From the NCBI GenBank assembly GCA_949316235.1, contig OX438751.1, forward strand, positions 18,786,801 to 18,850,800: DNA of 64,000 nucleotides, read 5' to 3'. The notes below the pieces were generated by a model, which made no database searches, had not been told where the DNA came from, and saw only the letters and a list, made by a program, of their open reading frames with translations. How positions within the stretch are numbered: the stretch's first letter is position 1; every line of letters starts with the position of its first letter. This stretch comes from Oegoconia quadripuncta (taxonomy: Eukaryota; Arthropoda; Insecta; Lepidoptera; Autostichidae). Position numbers and translations under genes: made by a program. Shown here one piece after another: positions 55,804 to 64,000 of this stretch.

Positions 55804-57468
55804 ATTTATTACGCCTTTGCAATTTATGCTTCCTGAACTAGCGCGGCCCGCAAAAACCTAGGACTTCAAGCCTCAACGCAAGTCTAATGAGGTCAATAAG
55901 TAGCATTTCCTCATACTTCACCGCTAGCAATGAGCATAAGCCTCGGAGAATATGTACCCAGTACAAACTGATTAAAACCGTGTTCCCATTCCGCAGCTCG
56001 ATTCTCAGTGGTCGGTCTATCGCTGAGGTCGCCCGGTCAAACGCTTGCGCAAGGTTACTCCGACCGACCTGATAGTTTGTAAACAAAATATTCAACTGAT
56101 TTGCTGTTGATTTAAACATGAATTTGTTACTTTTAAATTTACTTAAAGATATTCTATTTGCCAATTACTATTTACGGCACTGTTTACATAATAAAATAGG
56201 ATTTAATATTTCTGACACCCCTATTCAGTTGAAAATAGAAATAGCTAATTTTATGTTATAATTTTAAATATTATCATAACCAATTTCGCATATCAGTCAT
56301 ATCTAACGTAGAAATTACCATTCGATTTTTGGGATTTTCAAAGTAGGTGGTAAGTAGATTGTACTTTATAGATCGTAGCCAATGTCAAGTTCATTGCCTC
56401 TACTATCAGAATAATTTGGAGTAAACACTCGTGGAGCAGTCGCGTTAGCCATCTAATTTCATTTAAAGCCGTTCAGGACTTCTAACAGAGTCAGTCCTAG
56501 AATGGGTGACCACTGGTGGAATATTCGTACGAGTGTCTTCTTGAACAGTTGTTTTCGATTGTTTTCAATTGACGACAATTGTTAAGCCAAGGCAGTGGTC
56601 CAGTAGCGAATTGAAATTACTAACTGTTGGATGTCCATTAGTCTGACATAATAGTGAGAGCAGGCTGTGCGCCAACTGTTAAGCGTTTTTTATATATCAA
56701 TTACATTGTAGCTAACCAAAAACAAAATATAGAGAGGAAATTGTTACAAGAACTGCAACGTATATTAACTCCTTTATCGAGATAGAGGAAGTCAAACAAT
56801 TAACTTATTTTTTCTCGCAAAATAATGGAAAAGTACATATCCGATGTAATATCTACTAAGCCATTGAGAAAAATGGAGGAGGAAAGCCGTGCGCTTAATT
56901 TTGAACAAGTAAAAGCTGCAGAACAATAAAAGATCTTAACCCTGCTTTGGTTTTGCCGTAGTTGGGTAAAAAATATTCCTTTTGTTATACCTTTTAGTAA
57001 AGGTAAAGGCATGTGTCAAGTACATATACTTATATGAGTAGTAATTCGTATATACTATTTTTTATGTTTATTATTTGTTAGGTTTATTTGAAATGAATGC
57101 CAACATAATTGCTAGTCCCTTATTAAATTGAGGTGTTTTGTGTTTAAATTTATCTGTTAACCTATTTTGGAAAGTCGTTAATGATGGGCGACAATTTTTA
57201 TATGTATATTTTTGTATTCCTAAAATAGTCATTTATTTTAACATATAGTCTTGCAGATGTACTTGTTTTTCGTTCGCGAGTAAAGTATTCTTTTGTTCTG
57301 TTAACTCTGTTCATTTCTTTTCGAGTATGTTTTTGGTTCCAGTCCAATACCTACTGCTTCGTACGAGTTGGTACAAAGCTCATAAAGTTTCCTTGCACAG
57401 TGAGGTTCCGACGTATCAGCCTTGACATATTTTTTCGCTGTGTAATAATGATTTGCTTATTTTATTTA
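55804..57468. other. upstream stretch; one unexplained open frame
   Basis: It contains the inverted repeat copy at 56465-56602. A minus-strand open frame at 55838-56164 (108 codons, less AT-rich than its surroundings) has no family I recognise. I do not call it a gene. The rest was not recognised. Confidence 0.4.
56465..56602 (-). repeat. dispersed repeat, inverted third copy
   Basis: Read on the minus strand it matches 1803-1977 and 7236-7387 (CTTGGCTTAAC, CAATTGAAAAC, ACTCGTAC, GGACTGAC). On the plus strand GAATGGGTGACCACT resembles a 5S-rRNA-like promoter block, but the match is short. Confidence 0.5.
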
Positions 57469-57477
57469 TACAGGGTG

Positions 57478-57540
57478 GGTAAGTTGACGATAACCCTACA
57501 GGATTATCGTCAACTTACCACCTACACTTACAAGTGTAGG
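57478..57540. repeat. two adjacent hairpins
   Basis: Arms GGTAAGTTGACGATAA (57478-57493) and its exact reverse complement (57504-57519) have a 10-nt loop. Directly after comes CCTACACTT-AC-AAGTGTAGG (57521-57540), a second perfect hairpin. Confidence 0.95.
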
Positions 57541-57621
57541 TGACTATACGGTCTACTATATGACCCACTATGCTAGATAAGTCAAAGGTATTGTTTTATT
57601 CATTTTATGTTATTTTATTGA

Positions 57622-57670
57622 TTTTTTTTTATGCACGACGGGTTTGTTCTTGACCTCAATCACACCTGAT
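57622..57670 (-). mobile_element. SINE family B tail fragment
   Basis: T-run, ATGCACGACGGGTTTGTTCT, TGACCTCAATCACACCTGAT, then it stops. Only the last ~50 bp of the family is present. Confidence 0.75.
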
Positions 57671-58427
57671 ATAAATATAAGTAAATAAAAAAATAAATAA
57701 AAATCAAATATAAAAAGCTACAAGTAAGAATAGGTCAGAAAATCGAACTTTTACAATTCAAATAGCAATAACATTTGTCCAGTAATAAAAAATATTTTAG
57801 AAACTACAGTAAATAAACTATTTTTGTAAATCATGAGCAGCTCTGGTGCAGAACATTTTCTTTACACTTTTTGTATTTAAGTAAATTTTTGACATGATGG
57901 TAAACAACTTTTCATTAAATTTGATGTAAAATTTTCAGCATCCCTAATCAGGAATATTTAGCAAAAATTTGAAATGAGAAATATATTAATTTGCAGAAAT
58001 GGCAAGTTAAAAACTGATCAAGGTGAGGAATTTTCCCAAAATCAAAATAATGACAATTGTTTTGGAACCTTTAAGTTCTTGTTTTAACAAAGGGCGTCAA
58101 ATAATTTGATCGTCAAATTATGTGACGCCCTGTATGTTATATTATTAATTGAAAAATCTAAATAGTTTGTTCAAAATCGAGAGTAGAATCGATTGTAATA
58201 AGTTTTTAGAAATATTTTAATCTAAATATAGGGACAAGCCATAACAGAAGTCGTATTTAAAAATTTACCATTTGCTGAGTACAATATCAAACCGGTTTTA
58301 AAAAAAAATTGATTTGAAACAGATATAAGTGTTAAATACTAAGTCAAGTATTGTGCACTGAATAATTATACCGTGGTTTAAGTAAATTCAAATTAGTTCT
58401 ATTTAAGTACCTATTTAAAAACCAAAA

Positions 58428-58577
58428 ACCCGACATATGGATTTTTTACCATTAAATGTATCCTATTACACTCTGGGGATCAACGAATCTAACGACAACT
58501 TGCGCTTTAAAATCGGTTAAGCTGTGTAGGAGCTAACATAGAAAGCTACATACATCTCCTTCTTTGGGCAGTCGGGT
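58428..58577. mobile_element. small TIR element, ACCCGAC ends (copy 2)
   Basis: It begins ACCCGAC and ends GTCGGGT, with the same flanks as 12479-12670 (ATTTAAAA-CCAAAAA before, AAAAA after). Internal GTATCCTATTACACTCTG and ATCGGTTAAGC are diverged from copy 1. Confidence 0.55.
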
Positions 58578-58584
58578 AAAAACG

Positions 58585-60410
58585 TAGTGTTAATAATGAT
58601 AAAAGAAGTGTCAACATTATCGTTAATGGTTATTCTCAATGATAATAGTGACACCTCTTTTCACAAATCAAGTCACTTGGGGCGTAGGTTTTTCAGTTTC
58701 AGAAAAAAATCCTGTTGGTATATAAAATAGGTATTTTGAATTAAACATCGTTCATATAAAGCCAGATAAAAGCTGATGTTCAATGAAATTGTCTTGCCAT
58801 AATAAAACTGCTGAACAACAAGCCATTCATTTTATAGGGCTGTCAAATCGAGTTCGGATTTTACTTTATAGCAGAGGAGTACGGTGAGGCCTGCTCTTAT
58901 TTAGACGCAATTATTATTCCAATTAGCCATACATGTATTTTTCATTTTCAGAATCAGCCATTTGTCGAATTAGGCATTTGTAGACTGCTAGGCATTTTAA
59001 GAATTGGATATATATCGACTAAGCCCTTGGAACAAGGGAAAGCGCCACAATTAAAAACTTTATCGCTCCATTATAAATTTAAATGTACCTTCCTTATTTA
59101 AATAATAAATCGTATTTGATTTATTAATAAGGAAGAAGGCAAATATTGCTTTGTTCAGTATCATTAGCTGATTTTTATGCAAACCTGGGAAATTTATGAA
59201 ATTATTCGTCATTTATTTATGTGCTACTTAAAGTGCCCACTTACTACATACTTAGGTTAAGCTATCTTTATTTGGCGTTTATTATTGTACTGTGGTTCAA
59301 TATGTTTTGTAATAAATAATACTGGAGAAACTAATAAACGTTTATCTATCTATCTATCTATCGATTATTTATGAATGTGTATCACTTCTAAATTGAGTTT
59401 CCCTAAAATTGCTGTCGCGACCCAACATAAATAAAACAAAAGTTAGAACTTTGTTCTTCTCTTTTATATTACCTATCTTGAAACCTTATAAACAATAGGT
59501 TTCTAAAGATCGACTATTACTCATATCGCTCCTGGTGAAGCGATTTACAAATTAAACTATTAATAAAGAAATAATTTAAACGTTTGTCTATTTGAAGGAA
59601 GACATCAAACATTTTTATGCATTTTGAAACCCTGCATCGATTTCGATTAAGTAGATAAAACCTGGATTTTAACTGTTTTAAATAGATGTGCTTAAATAGA
59701 GTTTATAGTAACTTCTTCTCCATAACTATAACACCTTAGAAGTGTTCTAGATACAAAATTCATATTGTCTTTCAACTTTCAAAAAGTTATAATTTTCTGT
59801 CCTACACTGAAAGAGGAAGTACATCCTAAATGACTTTGCTATAGCAATTTTATTAAACTTTTCATAGAGATTTTTTTTCTGCATAAGGGATTAAAAATAT
59901 TATGTTGGTGCCAACCTTACTAAGTGTTGAATGGAGTGAACGTGGGCAAGTAACGCGATTATGAGCGGGTGATTGGCGCTCACTCGCTCAGTGTTCTGTT
60001 TTGTAGGCAGTTTGTTCACTGAGTTTACCACCTTACAACTCACTCGGGGTACTTTTGTCTAGATAAACAACGTAATATTATATAACTTCTAGGACGTAAT
60101 TCATAGTAACTTATATTATTCAAATAAACCAAATTATAGTTTGCTTCGTATACTCGATATGTTTATCTAGTAATAGTGCGTATTACTTGCTAGGCTTGTA
60201 ATATTGTAACGATAGTTTTATAGATTTCAAAAAAGGAGAAGGTTCTCAACTCCACTAATTTTTTTTGTATGTTTGTTACGTGAATTTCGTCAATAAACTC
60301 TATCGCAGTTAAGCTCGCATTTGTATACATTTTATATACACCGTGTAACGGTTAAGTGTAGTCATATTTTAAGGGCTTGTTCTACCCATCAATACGAACA
60401 ACTTTTACTA
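58585..60410. other. upstream stretch with two LINE-tail-like pieces
   Basis: Bases 59083-59120 match the insert at 39201-39268 (ATTTAAATGTACCTTCCTTA). Bases 59235-59362 end ACTAATAAACGTTTATC and a TATC microsatellite (59343-59362), as expected for a non-LTR retrotransposon tail. A loose inverted pair of TAATAATGATA and TCAATGATAATAG words is at 58590-58655. The rest was not recognised. Confidence 0.45.
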
Positions 60411-60529
60411 TGGGGGCAACTTCGAAATCGCGAAAAAAAAATCAGCTGTTCCATAGAAAATTTCAATAACCTCCCGATGCAATGTATGAAACAGCTGATT
60501 TTTTTTTCGCGATTTCGAAGTTGCCCCCA
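60411..60529. repeat. palindromic element with perfect 40-bp arms
   Basis: Arms 60411-60450 (starting TGGGGGCAACTTCGAAATCG) and 60490-60529 are exact reverse complements, including a run of nine A or T. The arms extend 4 bp further with one mismatch, leaving a loop of about 31 nt. No target duplication is evident. The two opposing open frames across it are artefacts of the symmetry. Confidence 0.95.
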
Positions 60530-60530
60530 A

Positions 60531-61554
60531 GAATAAAACTGTTAACCGATTTTGATAATTATTTTTTCTTTGATAGGATTTACCGTCTGGCAGTGGCCCC
60601 ATATAAATTTGGTGAAGTAATAAAGCACACCTGAGACGGAGAACTGAACCTAACTGAAGTCGGTTTCTTTGCCAATTTTAGGCGGTTCAATTATTTTGTT
60701 CTTGGTGGTGATTGGAAGAAGATAAATTCAAGTTAATAGGCATAAACATGGCAAAGTAGGCTATAGATGTAGAGTCTTTCATCAAGTCCTGAACGTATCT
60801 CTAAACGCCCCAGCTAAGAGCTAACTAAGCTGTGAAGTTGAATTAATTTCATTTATTTCTCCTGGCAATTACATTGCAGTTTTTCGTTAAATGTATAATG
60901 ATTATGATGATTGATAAATTGATATTGATATATATTTTTTTTTTGTTCATTGATTTGTATGATTTTTTTCAGTGAAACTGATATTGTTATGAAATCATAA
61001 TTTATTTTATTAAAATAGTTGTACTAATTTAATATTTGTCACCATTGAGAACTGAGTAGAATTAATGGCATTTGTTTTGTATTTTGTGTTAAATTCATTC
61101 AGGTCTCTGCCTGCCCCTACGGGAAATAGGCCTGATTATATGTATATATAAATCCTTTCAATCCATATATATTTGTAAGATTAATTATAATCAACTCACT
61201 TATTGTGAGATAAATTTATTATGCCATTACTTGTTAGCTTTGGGACATAAATTATTTGCTTTAGCCTTTCGTAAGCAAGCCCGTGTAGAATCAAATAATC
61301 GTCCTCAGGGATTTATTAGAAATTTCGAAATTCCAAATTATATAAAAATTCCTTAAGCCGTTTATGAGTGATTGAATAGTAAAATATTCAAACCTCTTTA
61401 TAACCTTTCTTATTGTGTATTTCATGTGGTGAGATAATAATACTGATTATTTTTGAATAATTTTTGAAGGACAATTCTAATATTTTTATCAGAATTATTA
61501 GCAAAGATTTAAATAAAATCACGTTAGACTAAGGCATTTTTTAATAATTTAACA
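60531..61554. other. upstream stretch without a recognised feature
   Basis: AT-rich. Nothing recognised. Confidence 0.5.
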
Positions 61555-61731
61555 TCTAACTAATATTATAAATGCAAAAGTTTGGATGTTTGCTTGTTTG
61601 TTTGTTTGTTGCTCAATCACGGTGAAACGGATGAACGAATTTGGATGAAATTTAGTATATAGAATATACCCTGGATTGAGACATAGGATATATTTCTTCC
61701 CGATAAAGTGAGTAGTTCCCGCGGGATAAAA
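61555..61731 (+). mobile_element. Helitron-like (Lep1-type) element
   Basis: It starts TCTAACTAATATTATAAATG, then TTTGGATGTTTGCTTGTTTG and CGGTGAAACGGATGAACGAA, then ATAGAATATACCCTGGATTG. It breaks off at GTAGTTCCCGCGGGATAAA before the terminal hairpin and CTAGT. Confidence 0.75.
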
Positions 61732-61821
61732 TAAGATGTGTTTCTATAAAATAAAGTGACTACTTACATAAAACAATTGTTAGCTTATTGGTGTAGATTG
61801 AATTCAGTTGGGATCTATGGG

Positions 61822-62019
61822 TGAGCGAGCGGTGTATAGGATAGTGACATTCGAAACAAACAGTTGCGGGTTCGGTTTCCGCTAGGCGTAAATATTTGTA
61901 TGATGAATACGAATGTTGGATGGATGTTTATGTAGAAATGTATTTGTTTATCCATTATCTAGTACAGTTTTTCGTAGTTTGGGACTAGATAATTGGCGTA
62001 GTCCGAAATATTTATTAAC
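61822..62019 (+). mobile_element. SINE family A1
   Basis: The degraded head is GAGCGGTGTATAGGATAGTG and the B box GGTTCGGTTTCC. The body has ATTTGTATGATGAATACGAA, a shortened ATGGATGTTTATG, and TTTGGGACTAGATAATTGGC. It ends GTCCGAAATATTTATT. Confidence 0.75.
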
Positions 62020-62120
62020 ATTTAAATATTTATATTTATTTTAACCCGGCACTAAGCAGTTTAGTGTTAAGTTTTGTTTAGTGTTACTAATATGAAGGCA
62101 AATGAACTGACTGGCATGTG

Positions 62121-62340
62121 GTCACCATTATCCATGAAAATCTTCAACACCAGAGGGGTTGTGTATGAGTTGCCGCCCTTTGAATGTCCACCCGCCTCTT
62201 GAGTTCACCCGCCTCTTGAGGAACCTCATGTCACCGCTTTGAGGAAAACATCGGAGGGTGTTCAACAAGCGTTCAAGTAGGTACTGTGGGTGGAGCTTTT
62301 CTCCATGGCGAGTAGTACGATAATGGACCTGCACAGTGGA
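62121..62340. repeat. possible decayed repeat with internal duplication
   Basis: It contains CCATGAAAATCTTCAACACC and AGAGGGGTTG, reminiscent of a common lepidopteran repeat, and a direct duplication of CACCCGCCTCTTGAG (two copies 16 bp apart near 62189-62220). An open frame at 62128-62334 is not recognised. Confidence 0.35.
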
Positions 62341-62412
62341 ACCATTTTTAAAAGCTCTTTTTATCCCCGATTTTAAATGGTTTGATAACCTTTGCGATAT
62401 ACCGAAAATCTA

Positions 62413-62805
62413 TATACCGAATGAGTTTTTTTACCGTAAGGAAAAAATTGGGCATTAGTTAAGCGAAATAAAAATTATTGACATAGGTAGTTTAATACAA
62501 TACAAATACTCGTTATTGCGCAAAATAATTTACAATAATTTTTGAAGATAACAATAGAACACAATTTGGCGGTCTTATCACTAAAAGCGATTAATATTTA
62601 ATATTTGTTATCAAATCCATCATGGACACCCGCGCCGGCCGGAGATTGGTATGCGACTGGCGGGATTGGTAGGGTACCTAACATGCTAAATTTATTTGGA
62701 ACTCTTATTTTCTCCAAGTTTTTTTAAATTTATTTTAATTCTGTAATTATGTCGACCGTCAAACGCGATCTCACGTCGCGAACGCGCAAAAAACTCATCC
62801 GGTAT
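62413..62805. mobile_element. long-TIR MITE, copy 3, with an inserted LINE tail
   Basis: The left end ATACCGAATGAGTTTTTTTA, CCGTAAGGAAAAAATTGGGC and the right end CAAAAAACTCATCCGGTAT match copies 1 and 2. The inner right TIR is replaced by unrelated sequence. The interior has a LINE-like 3' end (62494-62592) identical in order to 54884-55010, in minus orientation. Confidence 0.7.
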
Positions 62806-63000
62806 ATTTTACTTTAACATTATAAGTTTTTTAGAGTTTCCTTTTCGAATAGGTTATACGATTTAAATTAGGGGGAGGACATACATATTGCATACCCGGT
62901 AGAAGACACAGAGACATTTAGCATAAGACGTGATGTGATTGATTTAAAGCGCTAATGTGTATGATAAAAGAATAACAACATGATTGAATATGAATTGAAA

Positions 63001-63059
63001 TTGAATATGGTCAGTTAGACAAGGTACTGTGGGTACCTTGTCTAACTGACCATATTCAA
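63001..63059. repeat. perfect 27-bp hairpin
   Basis: Arms 63001-63027 (starting TTGAATATGGTCAGTTAGAC) and 63033-63059 are exact reverse complements around the 5-nt loop TGTGG. Sequence just outside does not pair. It is not part of any repeat recognised here. Confidence 0.97.
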
Positions 63060-63238
63060 ACACCGCTACAATAATGCGCAAACATGGTTATTTGCGACGT
63101 ATCACTATGTATTATAACTCTATTCACGTAATTGGAATAATTTTTGGTATGGGAACAATCACTTGGTGATTTTTATTTAAACAATATTTTTTTCTCGATT
63201 TCAGAGTGGGTCTTGTAGTGAATTTTGTTTAGTTTGAC

Positions 63239-63568
63239 TTTTTTTTTATCCACAACGGGTTAGCACTTGACCTCAATCACACCTGATGTGAAGATAAGGC
63301 CGAAGGTGGTAGCGTACTGACCCGGAAACCCCATCTTATTTGGGGGACTAGCTATCTTATCTCTGACAACCGGAACACAACAAAGCTATTAACATTGCTG
63401 TTTGGCGGCAGATTTAGATAAGATGGTGGTAGCTAGCCAGGCGGACATTTAATATGCCCTACCACCCACCAAACCGAGTACTAAATATGTACCCCGCTGG
63501 GGAACCTACCCGCGACCTCCGAAATGTAAACCCAATGTTGTTTACATTGAGCCACGGAGCCAGTTAAA
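63239..63568 (-). mobile_element. SINE family B, near full length
   Basis: All parts are in order from the T-run tail (ATCCACAACGGGTTAGCACT) to the tRNA-like head (GTTTACATTGAGCCACGGAG). The B-box region is altered to GGGGAACCTACCCGCGACC. It agrees with the 21004-21345 copy over its length. Confidence 0.9.
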
Positions 63569-63569
63569 C

Positions 63570-63731
63570 GGCGGAGGATGGTCTGTACGTACAACCATAC
63601 GAAATTTTGATAGTGAATTCAAGACATCTCTTTTTAGAGATAAGCTTGCACCATTGTACATCCTCTTTATTGCTGTACTGTTTTTATGATTAGTGTACAA
63701 TAAACTATAAATAATAATAATAATAATACAT
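63570..63731 (+). mobile_element. probable LINE 3' end with AAT tail
   Basis: It reads AGACATCTCTTTTTAGAGAT, AAGCTTGCACCATTGTACAT, TTTATTGCTGTACTG, and ends GTGTACAATAAACTATAAA followed by an (AAT)n tail (63713-63728). AATAAA plus a simple-repeat tail is typical of a 5'-truncated non-LTR retrotransposon. Confidence 0.5.
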
Positions 63732-63934
63732 TTTTAATTATTTTTTATTTATTACGTGTTCCTCAGTCACGTTGTGACCACACGTGTTGAATATTATTTC
63801 ACTATGGCATTAAGTCTATGTGTGGCTTCGAATTCTCTGTAACAGTGCGACCGGAGCAAGTTGCCTGTTTGACGTTAAATTTCCAGACTTGAAACGCTTG
63901 TACCAACTGTGTGCTTATTGATTATATTAATGAA

Positions 63935-64000
63935 TGTATTATTATTATTATTAAATTCTTTATTGCACACAAAAATAAAATACAAAGAACATTTAACATG
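63935..64000 (-). mobile_element. possible LINE 3' end at window edge
   Basis: A TTA microsatellite precedes TAAATTCTTTATTGCACACA. On the minus strand this is a TGTGCAATAAAGAATTTAAT-type end with an AAT tail. It is cut by the window edge. Confidence 0.4.

Larger units (their letters stand above)
57471..58132. mobile_element. TIR element with hairpin at each end
   Basis: The ends are CAGGGTGGGTAAGTTGACGA (57471 on) and, in reverse, CAGGGCGTCACATAATTTGA then CGAT (58132 back). Both share CAGGG and a TTGACGAT motif. TA lies at both borders (57469-57470 and 58133-58134), as in TA-targeting Tc1/mariner-like insertions. Each end folds on itself: 57478-57519 (16-bp perfect stem) and 58091-58131 (19-bp stem, one mismatch). 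A headless SINE B piece sits inside at 57622-57670. The interior is AT-rich and non-coding. Confidence 0.55.

Noticed and set aside
57478..57519. Transcription terminator-like hairpin
   Set aside because: This is eukaryotic DNA, and the hairpin coincides with the end of a TIR element.
63001..63059. microRNA precursor
   Set aside because: The stem is perfect and the loop is only 5 nt, without the bulges or length usual for animal microRNA hairpins. It is kept as a structural finding only.
1..64000. CRISPR array, prophage, operon or biosynthetic cluster
   Set aside because: No direct-repeat array with spacers and no bacterial gene organisation. Split exons and SINEs show a eukaryotic nuclear sequence.

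Overview
The window looks like AT-rich nuclear DNA from a moth or butterfly (Lepidoptera). It holds one host gene on the minus strand that is broken into short exons. It also holds many repeat types familiar from lepidopteran genomes: tRNA-headed SINEs with short A-rich tails, Lep1-type Helitron-like copies, small terminal-inverted-repeat (TIR) elements and LINE 3' tails. There are no bacterial-style operons, no rRNA and no convincing free-standing tRNA gene.

Host gene. Four minus-strand coding exons (43115-43271, 3773-3892, 2374-2598, and 264 down to the window edge) join in one frame. All introns are phase 1 with GT/AG ends. Together they give the first ~255 residues of an SLC16-type monocarboxylate transporter. 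Both family signatures are present: the DGGWGW motif before the first membrane segment, and the WFERYRSLATG-(intron)-IAVCGSG motif. The rest of the protein lies beyond base 1. The first coding intron is about 39.2 kb and makes up most of the window.

Repeat content. Inside that intron, in the same orientation as the host gene, sits an apparently intact BEL/Pao LTR retrotransposon (31256-37833). It has 530-bp LTRs that look identical by eye, a 5-bp target duplication (CTATC), a tRNA-Tyr-type primer binding site, a purine-rich tract and one 1808-codon gag-pol frame. The rest of the intron, and the 20 kb upstream of the gene, is a layered set of SINEs (two tRNA-headed families plus a third tail type), Helitron-like pieces, a hAT-like element with an 8-bp duplication, a Harbinger-like MITE inside a SINE, TTAA-flanked MITEs, and several near-perfect snap-back palindromes.

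The most interesting material is structural rather than a new gene. There are several perfect inverted repeats with very short loops that look like template-switch events, nested and chimeric SINEs, a TIR element whose two ends each fold into hairpins, and a young BEL copy in a transporter intron. Repeat boundaries were read by eye from copies within this window and are approximate unless a target duplication is given. I saw no sign of a novel defence, secondary-metabolism or other gene system.
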